A DNA stretch of 64,000 nucleotides from Bacteroidales bacterium (lineage in GTDB: Bacteria > Bacteroidota > Bacteroidia > Bacteroidales > Lentimicrobiaceae). Positions 6,755 to 15,403 of this stretch are shown piece after piece. How positions within the stretch are numbered: position 1 is the first letter of the stretch; the number at the start of each line of letters is the position of its first letter. The stretch spans positions 16,015 to 80,014 of the forward strand of contig JAGXGB010000029.1 in assembly GCA_024636955.1 (NCBI GenBank). The letters run 5' to 3'. The notes below the pieces were generated by a model. That model saw nothing but the letters and a program-made list of their open reading frames with translations, was not told where the DNA came from and did no database searches. The position numbers and the translations under genes were made by a program.

Positions 6755-8938
6755 ATGCACAACCGCGATTTAAAAATATTTGCCGCAGGAATTCTTAACA
6801 GCTATACCATGATCTTCTTCTCGAAGAACATGGTATTTGGAATCATACTTGTACTTGTAAGTTTCTTTGACCTGTTTGCCGGTACGGCAGGAATTCTTGC
6901 TGTGATTATAAGTAATGCATTTGCAATGCTGCTGGGCCTGAATAAAAAGAAGATAAGTGAAGGGCTTTACGGATTTAATGCTTTATTAGTGGGTTTGGGA
7001 ATGGGGCTCGCAATTCAACCCTCCCCTGCTTTCTATGTAATCCTCATTTTCATTACCCTAACTACATTGCTCGTGACACTTGCCTTTGAAGGTGTAATTG
7101 GCAAGTATGGACTTTCATATCTTACACTACCATTCCTTTTCTCCATTTGGCTGGCAATCATTGCAACCCGGGGATATTCCAGTTTGAGTATAGGTGAATC
7201 AGGCATTTTTACACTGAACACCATGTACCTTAGAGGAGGTAAGATATTCATGGATATGTACCTGTGGTTTGACGACCTCAACTGGCCTGTTTATTTAAAG
7301 ACCTATTTCAAATCATTGGGTGCAATCATTTTTCAATACCATTTGCTTTCAGGTATTTTGATTGCCATCGGATTACTATTATATTCCAGAATTGCCTTTA
7401 TATATTCCATAGCAGGTTTTACAGCAGCGTGGCTTTTCTATTTGGTGATAGGTGCTGATATTCATGAACTCGACTATAGCTACATCGGCTTTAACCATAT
7501 ATTAACAGCAATTGCAATAGGAAGCTTCTTTACAATAGCTTCAGGGTGGTCGCTGATGTGGGTTGTTTTAATCACGCCGTTGGTATCAATGATAACCAGT
7601 GCCGCTATTCAGGTGTTGGGCATTTATCAGTTGCCCGTTTACTCCTTGCCTTTCAATATGGTGGTGTTGATGTTCCTGTATGCACTGAAATTCAGGGAAC
7701 GCATTAATGCAGGGCCTGAACTGGTTTATATTCAACACTACTCACCTGAAAAAAACCTTTATGCCAATGTAAATGCCCATGCCCGTTTCAGAAACAAGTG
7801 GTATATTCCTTTGTCACTTCCTTTCTTTGGATTCAGGCATATAAACCAGGCTCACAACGGTGATGTAACACATAAGGACGAATGGAAGCATGCCTGGGAC
7901 TTTATAATAAGAGATGAGAAAGGTAAGGAGTATGAAAATGATGGTACAGCACTTACCGACTATTATGGCTTTAATAAACCAGTTCTTGCTCCTGCGGATG
8001 GATGGATACAGGAAGTAACCGATCACCTTGACGATAACATACCCGGCAGCTACAACATGATACAAAACTGGGGCAATACCATTGTTATCAAACATGCTGA
8101 ACAGCTGTACACTAAGGTTAGTCACTTAAAGAAAGGCAGTGCTCTGTATCCAAAGGGCACGTTTGTACAAAAAGGACAGGTAATAGCACAAAGTGGAAAT
8201 TCAGGGCGTTCGCCTTATCCGCATTTACACTTCCAGGTACAGGCTAACCCATACATCGGATCAGCAACAGTAAACTATCCTATTTCACAGTATATCTGCA
8301 TTAATGGAAGTTACAAGTTGAAGATGTATGAGATACCGGGCATAAACGAAGAGGTGTCAAATATTCATCCTGATAATGCACTCGAGAAATCATTCCGTTT
8401 CATACCCGGTCAGGTAATTGAATTTACGCTTAGCGATGGCGGAGAAGGCCATTGGGATGTGTTGACTGACATTTACAATAATACTTACTTATACTGTGCT
8501 GCCAGTAACTCAACTGCCTGGCTTAAAACGGAAGGCAAACTTTTTTACTTCACACACTTTGAAGGCGATAGAAACAGTATGCTTTTCTACTTCTTTATCT
8601 CTTTATACCAGGTTTCACTGGGTTACTATAAAGACCTTGAGCTAAGGGATGTATTTCCGCCCACTATTTTACCTTACTCAACACTTAGGATGATACAGGA
8701 TTTTATTGCACCATTCGTACTTTTCATAAAGCCACAGTATTTGATGACTTTTGCTAAACGGGACGAAGATATTGCAGGAAATACAATAACCATTAGAACA
8801 CAAACACGGTATAGCTTCATGACTAAATCACTGATTGACCTTGAAGCATTTTTAACGGTTACCGATAATGGATTAAAACAGCTGGATATCAAGATGCCAA
8901 ACAAAAAGTATTCCCTGACTTTTATCAAACAGTCATGA
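6755..8938 (+). CDS. Urea-transporter-like membrane domain fused to M23 peptidase-like domain
   Basis: The first 310 or so residues of this 727-residue protein are about ten hydrophobic segments with the feel of bacterial urea transporters (LYGFNALLVGLGMGLAI, SYLTLPFLFSIWLA). After a linker, residues about 370-510 form an M23/LytM-like domain. It has HAWDF (His379, Asp382), a VSHLKKG segment (His456), a GQVIAQSGNSG loop and the PHLHFQV motif (His490, His492), so the zinc ligands look intact. The remaining 200 or so residues are unassigned. M23 enzymes cut peptide cross-links or process peptides, so the soluble part is presumably periplasmic. The gene is embedded in the operon, 3 bp after the decarboxylase. 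Confidence 0.8.
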   Translation: MHNRDLKIFAAGILNSYTMIFFSKNMVFGIILVLVSFFDLFAGTAGILAVIISNAFAMLLGLNKKKISEGLYGFNALLVGLGMGLAIQPSPAFYVILIFITLTTLLVTLAFEGVIGKYGLSYLTLPFLFSIWLAIIATRGYSSLSIGESGIFTLNTMYLRGGKIFMDMYLWFDDLNWPVYLKTYFKSLGAIIFQYHLLSGILIAIGLLLYSRIAFIYSIAGFTAAWLFYLVIGADIHELDYSYIGFNHILTAIAIGSFFTIASGWSLMWVVLITPLVSMITSAAIQVLGIYQLPVYSLPFNMVVLMFLYALKFRERINAGPELVYIQHYSPEKNLYANVNAHARFRNKWYIPLSLPFFGFRHINQAHNGDVTHKDEWKHAWDFIIRDEKGKEYENDGTALTDYYGFNKPVLAPADGWIQEVTDHLDDNIPGSYNMIQNWGNTIVIKHAEQLYTKVSHLKKGSALYPKGTFVQKGQVIAQSGNSGRSPYPHLHFQVQANPYIGSATVNYPISQYICINGSYKLKMYEIPGINEEVSNIHPDNALEKSFRFIPGQVIEFTLSDGGEGHWDVLTDIYNNTYLYCAASNSTAWLKTEGKLFYFTHFEGDRNSMLFYFFISLYQVSLGYYKDLELRDVFPPTILPYSTLRMIQDFIAPFVLFIKPQYLMTFAKRDEDIAGNTITIRTQTRYSFMTKSLIDLEAFLTVTDNGLKQLDIKMPNKKYSLTFIKQS

Positions 8939-8980
8939 TGTTTATTGATATCCAACTATAACTACTTAGATGACAATACA

Positions 8981-10288
8981 ATGAGATACATTCTTTCCAT
9001 AATACTTACACTCATCCTTTTTCATCCAGTGAGATCGCAGACTGATTATGAGGCAGAAACGCTGCGACTTTATTACGAACAGAAATGGGATAGTTTACTA
9101 ATGGTGGGTGAAAAAGCCCTCGCAGAAGGACATGATTATTTCTACATGAATTTGCGAACCTGAGCTGCTGCCTATCATCTTGGTAAATACTTCACTTCAA
9201 CTAAGTATCTGGAAGATGCACATGCTCAGGATAAAAATGACACGTATGCGCTTGAGATGCTGTTTTACTCATACGTCAATACGGGCAGAACTGCACACGC
9301 AGCACTTATTACAAAATACATGGAACCTACATGGGGAAACGCTTTAATGAAAACTTATTTGTTTCCCTCGATATATGTTGAGGCCGGACCCGTAATCATA
9401 CCATCAATTAAACCAGTAAGGCGCATTTTAAAGTCTTCTGATAATTTGTTTAGCGAGAGGTATAAAGAACTTGATGCATTTTACTTACTCACCGGATGGA
9501 AGCAACCTATAGGCAGAAGAGTACAACTAAACACAGCCGTTAGTTATATCTCACTTAATAAAAGCCGGGAAGTCAATATCAGGTACGTTGACTCACTACA
9601 AGGAGATTTTCAGGTTGAGCAGCCTGAACTTTACCTTTCTGCATCTGTCACGTTAAATAACCGGTTTGCGGTCGCACCGGCAATCCGGTATGCAAAAACC
9701 AGGGTCACTGAGCCAATAATTTCAAATGATTCAATCACAAACCTGTATCTGGGAAATCCTATTGGCGGAAGCTATAATAATATAATAGCGGGTGGAGAAT
9801 TGACTTACTCAGGTAACTATTTCAAGGCAACAATGGGTGCCTGGCATCTTGCAGTTAACAAAACAAGCTCCGTACAATTAGCATCATCACTTACACTTTA
9901 CCCAACCGGCAATTTGAATCTGTATTCAATTACAGGTGTTAACTGGAAATCTGAGCGCACTTCAAAACCAATATTTGGTAGTCAAACTGTTGGTTTCAGG
10001 ATATTCGACAGAACATGGCTGGAATTGTCGGTTACTGCAGGGAACCTGGCAGGAACAATTGAACTGAACGGACAGTTGCTGAATAATCAGGTGGTGGAAT
10101 CAAACTACCGACTTGCCTCACTTCTTATCTTTGATATAAACCCTTCGTTTAGAATTATTGTCCGTTACCAGTATCTACAGAATAAAGCATCACTGTATGT
10201 ATTAGATAATGAGTATGTTTTGAACAAGATTAATTACAATTACAACAAGCATATAATTACAGGAGGTATCACATGGAATATACTATAG
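8981..10288 (+). pseudogene. TPR/outer-membrane beta-barrel protein with an in-frame TGA
   Basis: A single reading frame runs from ATG 8981 (signal peptide ending PVRSQ) to 10288, interrupted only by TGA at 9161-9163 (codon 61). On either side the sequence is continuous in the same frame: YFYMNLRT, stop, AAAYHLGKYF, a TPR-like helix pair in which Gly (GGA) would be expected at the stop. The rest, about 340 residues, is rich in alternating beta strands and ends in WNIL, like a small outer-membrane barrel of the YaiO type. It is the fifth gene of the operon. It may be a nonsense allele, or a base error in the assembly. Neighbouring genes use TGA as a normal stop. Confidence 0.75.
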
Positions 10289-10947
10289 ACAGGATCGTAC
10301 TATTCACCATCAAAAGATTGGCAAAATCATTCGGGTTATTGTCAATGCATACAATTCTAATAGTGTTTTTACTTATTGGAACTGAAGTGACAGCGCAAAA
10401 TAACAATCTCACTAAAGCATTTTCAGAAAGCTACATACTTGAAACCAAGGGTGATTATTCACGATCAGCTGAAACCATTAAAAAAGTATACAGTGCTGAT
10501 TCTTATGAAATGAATCTCAGGCTGGGATGGTTGTATTACCTGGGTAAGAACTATAAAGAGTCTGTTAACTACTACAATAAAGCAATTGTGTTGCTCCCTT
10601 TATCCATTGAAGCTAAGTTGGGTTTTGCATATCCGGCATACGCACTGGGCAATATTGAAGGAGTGATAAAGAATTATAAGGAAATACTAAAAATTGACCC
10701 TGTTAACTACTACGGCAATTATCGGCTTGGCTCTTTATATTATGAACGCAAGGACTATCAGAATGCCCACAATCATTTCGATAAAATCATTAACCTCTAC
10801 CCATTTGATTATGATGCTATCATCATGTCAGCATGGACTTATTATCGACTGGGGAATTACCGCGAGGCGAAAGTACTCTTCAACAAGGCTCTGCTAAACA
10901 GGCCAAGTGATAGTTCGGCATTAGAGGGATTGGGTTTAATAAAGTAA
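10273..10947 (+). CDS. Secreted TPR protein
   Basis: This protein of up to 224 residues has about four tetratricopeptide repeats (for example LGWLYYLGKNYKESVNYYNKAI, split here as LGWLYYLGKNY and KESVNYYNKAI) preceded by a hydrophobic export signal ending TEVTAQ. ATG 10273 overlaps the barrel gene by 16 bp and is preceded by AGGAGG, an unusually strong ribosome-binding site for this phylum. An internal ATG at 10345 would give a conventional 18-residue signal peptide. It is the last gene of the operon. It probably acts in the periplasm as a protein-protein adaptor, perhaps with the upstream barrel protein. Confidence 0.8.
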   Translation: MEYTIDRIVLFTIKRLAKSFGLLSMHTILIVFLLIGTEVTAQNNNLTKAFSESYILETKGDYSRSAETIKKVYSADSYEMNLRLGWLYYLGKNYKESVNYYNKAIVLLPLSIEAKLGFAYPAYALGNIEGVIKNYKEILKIDPVNYYGNYRLGSLYYERKDYQNAHNHFDKIINLYPFDYDAIIMSAWTYYRLGNYREAKVLFNKALLNRPSDSSALEGLGLIK

Positions 10948-11017
10948 TGCCATAACACAGATTTGTTATTAGAAGTCTACAGGTCTATTAATAGGAATTT
11001 TCAGGTCCATAAATCAA

Positions 11018-11056
11018 AAATTGCAGGTCTTTTACTGAGTAAATGACCTGCAATTT
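11018..11056. terminator. Bidirectional terminator hairpin
   Basis: AAATTGCAGGTC (11018-11029) pairs perfectly with GACCTGCAATTT (11045-11056). The inner TTTAC/GTAAA extends the stem. It lies between the convergent TPR gene and the minus-strand metalloprotease gene and could serve both. Confidence 0.8.
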
Positions 11057-11075
11057 CCTTTTAACTTGTATGTAT

Positions 11076-13124
11076 TTACTTCAATGCCTTTAACGCTTCT
11101 GCTGCGGCATTAAGTGATGGCTCAATGGCTATTTCCCTGCCAACAGCATTCTTCATCCAAACCTGTGGCACTAAGCGACCCTGAGTATACATCCTGTTGA
11201 ATTCTGCTGCGAGTGATTTACCTTTTACTTGCTGTTCGATCTGGAAATCAATAATGTGACCCATCGGATAATTAGACAAATAGAGTGGGTTATCAATCAT
11301 GTGGGAGTAAATTCCCAGTATTGGCTCATCTTTTCCGCCTAATACATCAGCATAATACATGTTCCATACTTCCTTGGCAGAAGAAATCACTGCTTCCTTA
11401 AGCTGGGCAGGGGTTGCATTTGGATTGGCATACATCCATTTCCATACTTTCATATCAACAAGGGCAACTCCCATTATCTCATAACTTCCCCAGAAGTTAT
11501 CAAGTGCCATCATGTGTTCTTTGTTAGGATCAGTATTTGGCAGACCAAGTAGTTCAAGATCACGCTTCTGGAAAAGGAACGCAACAGCTTCAGTGAATGA
11601 TGTGTTAGGTACTCCCTGAAGCATGTAATAATCCACATCGTTCATTGTTACAGTTTGCTCAACATTATGTCCTAATTCATGAATAGCAATGTTGTAACCT
11701 TTATAGTCCATACCTTTTTCATGAATACGGGTACGCAGATGTGCATAATCATTACGCATAGCTGCTCCCCATGCATGACCTGATCCTCTGGCTGCATCAA
11801 CAAGTATGAGTGAGGATATTTCCTGGGCTTTCTTTTCTTCCCAGCCAAGTTTAGTGAGTATAACCGGTAACTCTGCTTTAAAGGCATCAGTATTCGGATA
11901 AAGGGATGATGTCATAGCAGTTAACTGCTCTTCGGGCATACCGCCGCGTGACTTAAACCCATTATACCATATATCAAAAGGTTGCAGTTTGCGCCCGAGT
12001 TGCTTACTAATGTATGCGGCAACTTCTTTTACCTGAGGTGATGAAACGAATTCAGTAAACAACCTCTCGATATCTGCCTGAGGTATTTCCATTCCTTCCT
12101 CAAAAGCCCTGTCAATATAAGTTGGGAAATTTGGACTATATGGATCAATAGCCTTTAGTGCTTTGAAGTTATCAAGTAACACAGCGTATCTTTTATCGGG
12201 CTCTGAAGTGAAAGTTGCTTCTTTGCCATCCTTGTAAATCTTGTTGGTTTTTGGGTCCCAGGTATACTCACCGCTGTTTATTACACTTTGAGGAATACTT
12301 TGATCGATGATACGCTTCATCACATCATATATTATCATCTGCTTCTCAAGCCCTGTTGCACCTACATAATTTGACTTAAGTTCATCACGTAAGCCCCAGT
12401 GGGTAATCAACTTCATATCAGCAGGAAATAACTGCTTTCCTTTTGCATTCAGCAGGTTGCCCATGTAAATATTATAGTCGGAGATATAAGAATCGGCTTC
12501 AGTTAAGGTCTTTGAAGCATTCATAATTATATCAGCAGGAACCCTTGAAGTAAAGCGGTCGCCCATACGTGCATAAGCCCACTGTTTGCGTGACCATTCC
12601 ATGCCTTGTGCTGTCTTTTCCAAAAGACTGTAGAAGGGGAAGTTTAGTACAGTTAGGAAGGCTACTTTGTTATTAAAGAAATCATCGTTCAGATGAGCAG
12701 CTACATTATAGCTTCCGAACATCATATCAACAGGTTCAATTTCATTACCCACAAGGTGAATAGGCTCTTTCAGTTTAAGGTCGATAACATTGAAGTAACC
12801 TGAGAAGATTTCAAAGTTGCGTTCAAGCTTTTTATACAATCTGTCGAGTGCAGCCTCATCATTCACAAAGTTCTCAATGCAAAAAGCATGGAAATCCTGT
12901 GGTGTACCATCGGTATCGCGCCAGAGTGCAGCAGCTTGTTGCACTCCTCTTTCTATACGAAACTTTGCACTCTCACCATATTTGGCCTGAAGTTCGGTTT
13001 TGACTTTTTCCATAGTTGCTTTGTCAATATTTGCTTTTTCTACGGTTGTATTAGCACTTGCTGTGAATAAGCTGCCGATGAACATGGCAAGCATTATTAC
13101 TGTTAACAAACTGTTTCTCTTCAT
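11076..13124 (-). CDS. Secreted HELGH zinc metalloprotease of unrecognised family
   Basis: This 682-residue protein has a signal peptide (ending TASA near residue 24) and a HExxH zinc motif in IAIHELGHNVEQ (His482-His486). A candidate third ligand Glu sits about 30 residues later in TSFTEAVAFLF, so it is a gluzincin-like arrangement. A GSGHAWGA segment precedes the motif by about 30 residues. The large helical N-terminal region resembles an M3/M49-like closed-cleft peptidase, but I cannot place it in a named family. It should act in the periplasm on oligopeptides. It has its own promoter at 13147-13154, divergent from the methyltransferase gene. Confidence 0.75.
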   Translation of the reverse strand: MKRNSLLTVIMLAMFIGSLFTASANTTVEKANIDKATMEKVKTELQAKYGESAKFRIERGVQQAAALWRDTDGTPQDFHAFCIENFVNDEAALDRLYKKLERNFEIFSGYFNVIDLKLKEPIHLVGNEIEPVDMMFGSYNVAAHLNDDFFNNKVAFLTVLNFPFYSLLEKTAQGMEWSRKQWAYARMGDRFTSRVPADIIMNASKTLTEADSYISDYNIYMGNLLNAKGKQLFPADMKLITHWGLRDELKSNYVGATGLEKQMIIYDVMKRIIDQSIPQSVINSGEYTWDPKTNKIYKDGKEATFTSEPDKRYAVLLDNFKALKAIDPYSPNFPTYIDRAFEEGMEIPQADIERLFTEFVSSPQVKEVAAYISKQLGRKLQPFDIWYNGFKSRGGMPEEQLTAMTSSLYPNTDAFKAELPVILTKLGWEEKKAQEISSLILVDAARGSGHAWGAAMRNDYAHLRTRIHEKGMDYKGYNIAIHELGHNVEQTVTMNDVDYYMLQGVPNTSFTEAVAFLFQKRDLELLGLPNTDPNKEHMMALDNFWGSYEIMGVALVDMKVWKWMYANPNATPAQLKEAVISSAKEVWNMYYADVLGGKDEPILGIYSHMIDNPLYLSNYPMGHIIDFQIEQQVKGKSLAAEFNRMYTQGRLVPQVWMKNAVGREIAIEPSLNAAAEALKALK

Positions 13125-13146
13125 GATTCTCTATTTTTGAATATTG

Positions 13147-13154
13147 CAAAGTTA
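13147..13154 (-). promoter_or_regulatory. -7 element (TAACTTTG) for the metalloprotease
   Basis: The minus strand reads TAACTTTG, 23 bp before the start codon at 13124. It is divergent from the plus-strand element at 13188-13195. Confidence 0.55.
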
Positions 13155-13187
13155 TAAAAAAGTGGGGAGTGACTGATAACAAGTAAC

Positions 13188-13195
13188 TATCTTTG
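13188..13195 (+). promoter_or_regulatory. -7 element (TATCTTTG) for ubiE/menG
   Basis: TATCTTTG matches TAnnTTTG. It puts transcription start near 13202, which makes the upstream TTG at 13193 untenable as a start and supports ATG 13214. Confidence 0.65.
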
Positions 13196-13213
13196 CATAT
13201 TAAACTATCTATT

Positions 13214-13933
13214 ATGTTTCGAGATGAAAGCGGCCATAGGCCAACGCAAAAGATCTTCACAGAAGTTCCGCCTAAGTACGATTTCCTGAATCGGGTGCTA
13301 ACCCTGAATATGGATGAGGACTGGCGAAAGAAAACCGCACGGGAGGTCCTTGCTAATAATCCCTCGAAGGTTCTTGACCTTTGCTGTGGTACTGCTGATC
13401 TCACAATGCATATTGCAGCCTATGCAGACAAGGAAACAGAGCTTTATGGTTTAGATTTTAGCCACACCATGCTGGCAAGAGCTAAAGAGAAGGTTGCGGT
13501 TTTTGGGGAAGACAGGATTAAGCTAATTCAGGGTGATGCAGGGAATATGCCTTTTGAAAATGATTATTTTGATTCTATTGGTATTTCATTCGGCTTTAGA
13601 AACCTTACATTTGAAAATCCCGATGCTCAGCTACACATTAAAGAAGTGCTCAGAGTATTAAAGCCCGGTGGCAGGTTTGTAATTGTTGAAACAAGTCAGC
13701 CTGAAAATGATCTGGTAAGAATATTATACCATGTGTATCACAATGTTATAACCGCACCTATTGGTGGACTTATATCAGGAAACCGTGATGCTTATAATTA
13801 TCTTGCCTACTCAGCTAATAATTATTATACGCTTAATGAATTATCGGCGTTACTAAAGAATGCCGGTTTTAGCAAAACTACCGGTACGCCATTAATGATG
13901 GGAGCAGCCGCTATAATGGTTGCTGTTAAATAA
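13214..13933 (+). CDS. ubiE: Demethylmenaquinone methyltransferase
   Basis: This 239-residue SAM-dependent methyltransferase opens with IFTEVPPKYDFLNRVLTLNMDEDWRKK-type sequence, the UbiE/MenG N-terminal signature. It has the SAM motif VLDLCCGTADLT, the GFRNL segment (SFGFRNLTF) and EVLRVLKPGG. It catalyses the last C-methylation in menaquinone synthesis at the cytoplasmic face of the membrane. Bacteroidota use menaquinone, so MenG is the expected role. ATG 13214 is chosen because an upstream TTG would lie inside the promoter. Confidence 0.95.
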   Translation: MFRDESGHRPTQKIFTEVPPKYDFLNRVLTLNMDEDWRKKTAREVLANNPSKVLDLCCGTADLTMHIAAYADKETELYGLDFSHTMLARAKEKVAVFGEDRIKLIQGDAGNMPFENDYFDSIGISFGFRNLTFENPDAQLHIKEVLRVLKPGGRFVIVETSQPENDLVRILYHVYHNVITAPIGGLISGNRDAYNYLAYSANNYYTLNELSALLKNAGFSKTTGTPLMMGAAAIMVAVK

Positions 13934-13985
13934 TGTACGATTGATTATATGGACCTCGGGTAGTGATGTAAGCTGAACCTTTTAT

Positions 13986-14541
13986 ATGGAGATTGTGATT
14001 AAGAAATATGAGCTGAATATGGGGAATCTGATTAAGAAGTATGTACTGGGCTTATTTCTTGCAACCTTGGTTTTACCATTTACCGGATGCCTTGAAGAAG
14101 ATCCGTGTGGTGGTCTGGATCCCGTGGTTATTGCTTACAATGAGCCTTATATACTTAGATTGAGAACACAGGGCGATACAAGCATATTGCACTCACTTGT
14201 ATAATATTAAAGACCTGGTGATTGTGGAGAATGGCGATACCCTTGATTACAGATACATAAAGACTTCTTCTGATTCAGTAATTCAGTTTACTCCAAAGTC
14301 TCTCTCAGCAGCTTATATCTATCAAAATTTTGGCTCTTTAATGCATACAGAAATTATCTTCCACTATGATTCACTCCAAAGTGATACTATGTTTATTGAG
14401 GCGCGCCCAAAAGAGTATGAAACAGCTTGCTCCAAAGTAGAATATCAATCTATTGAGCTGAAATTCAATGAAACCATAATCAGACAAGCTAACAATACCA
14501 CCTGCATCACTTGTAGGGATACACTTGTTATAAAAATATAG
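13986..14541 (+). pseudogene. Small lipoprotein gene with apparent frameshift
   Basis: The first frame (13986-14204) encodes a lipoprotein signal LVLPFTGC followed by acidic LEEDP, the surface-export pattern of Bacteroidota. It stops at TAA 14202-14204. A second frame, shifted by one base, is open from about 14182 to 14541 and continues with LYNIKDLVIVENGDTLDYRY and a Cys-containing tail (TTCITCRDTL), with no export signal of its own. The overlap and matching composition suggest one gene of about 185 codons broken near 14180-14197. It is not recognised as a known family. The alternative is two genuine small overlapping genes, which I think less likely. Confidence 0.55.
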
Positions 14542-14633
14542 AGGAATTCAGGTTCTCCTTTTTACAGTTATTTTAACTACGGTTGCACGTTATTCTGAAC
14601 TTTCCCTGAACCTTAACTCCCGAGGATATAATC

Positions 14634-15329
14634 CTATTTCTTAATAAATCGGATATCAACCAAAGCCATTACCATTTTAGCAATTTCGTCAAGATTGAGA
14701 GTGCTGCAGTTAAACTCAACATCAAATAACATATCAGTATCCTCAACTCCCTTAGTAAGGCTAGCAAGCAGGCGGTGGCGTTTTAAATCAATACTTGACA
14801 ATTCCTTCATCATATGCTCGCGGGTAGTGTGATACCGTTTCATCATTAATTGCAAACGCCAATCCCTGGGTGCGTGTAGTTTGATGTGAATGCCTTTAGC
14901 GAGGCCATGGGTTATTGCTACACCTCCCCTTCCAACTATGATAGCATGGCCTTCTGATGCTGCTGAAATAATAACGGATGATATAGTCTGCCTGATCTTA
15001 CGATCACTTTTATAATATTTGGTTGTAAGGGCATGAAGTACTTCATCCATAGTAGTCCGGTCAACTGAATCAGCTATCTTCATCACCTTCCTGGGTTCCA
15101 TGTCGAGCTGTTTAGCTGACTGCATGATTATTTCCTTATTCAGGATACTCCACTTTTGACCCTTTTTTTGGAATTCATCGGATAGCATTTTAGCGAGCTT
15201 GTTTGCCTGACATCCATAGTCACGCGAAATAGTGATAAAAGGTCCTGCTTTTTCTTTTTCAGGTTGGGTGGATTCACGGTCGAAACTATCAACCATGTAC
15301 TTTATCAGTAAATTATCACTACTCTCCAT
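14634..15329 (-). CDS. Cytidylate kinase-like family protein
   Basis: This 231-residue protein begins its core with GPFITISRDYGCQANKLAKML, the modified N-terminal strand/P-loop region of the cytidylate-kinase-like family (the group known as Cytidylate_kin2). It later has AIIVGRGGVAIT and the Arg-rich lid KRHRLLASL. Members are widespread in anaerobes and Bacteroidota, usually lack a classical GxxGxGK loop, and their substrates are unproven. It lies 74 bp downstream of pgi on the same strand and may be co-transcribed with it. Confidence 0.75.
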   Translation of the reverse strand: MESSDNLLIKYMVDSFDRESTQPEKEKAGPFITISRDYGCQANKLAKMLSDEFQKKGQKWSILNKEIIMQSAKQLDMEPRKVMKIADSVDRTTMDEVLHALTTKYYKSDRKIRQTISSVIISAASEGHAIIVGRGGVAITHGLAKGIHIKLHAPRDWRLQLMMKRYHTTREHMMKELSSIDLKRHRLLASLTKGVEDTDMLFDVEFNCSTLNLDEIAKMVMALVDIRFIKK

Positions 15330-15403
15330 TTGATTGCGTATAAGATTTACGGTATCAACCTATTTAAGCCCATCTCTTAATTCCTTCGTTCTTACTCATT
15401 AAA

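Noticed and set aside
9161..9163. TGA read as glycine or selenocysteine
   Set aside because: TGA is a normal stop for neighbouring genes (for example 8936-8938 and 27553-27555), which rules out a recoded genome. Selenocysteine is not expected in a TPR helix, and I saw no hairpin of the SECIS type directly after it.
4083..10947. Calling the operon a RiPP cluster
   Set aside because: A PqqD-like protein alone is not enough. No precursor peptide, radical SAM, cyclodehydratase or leader-peptide pattern was found in or around the operon.
13193..13213. Longer UbiE start at TTG 13193
   Set aside because: The TTG is inside the -7 promoter element TATCTTTG, so it cannot be within the mRNA.
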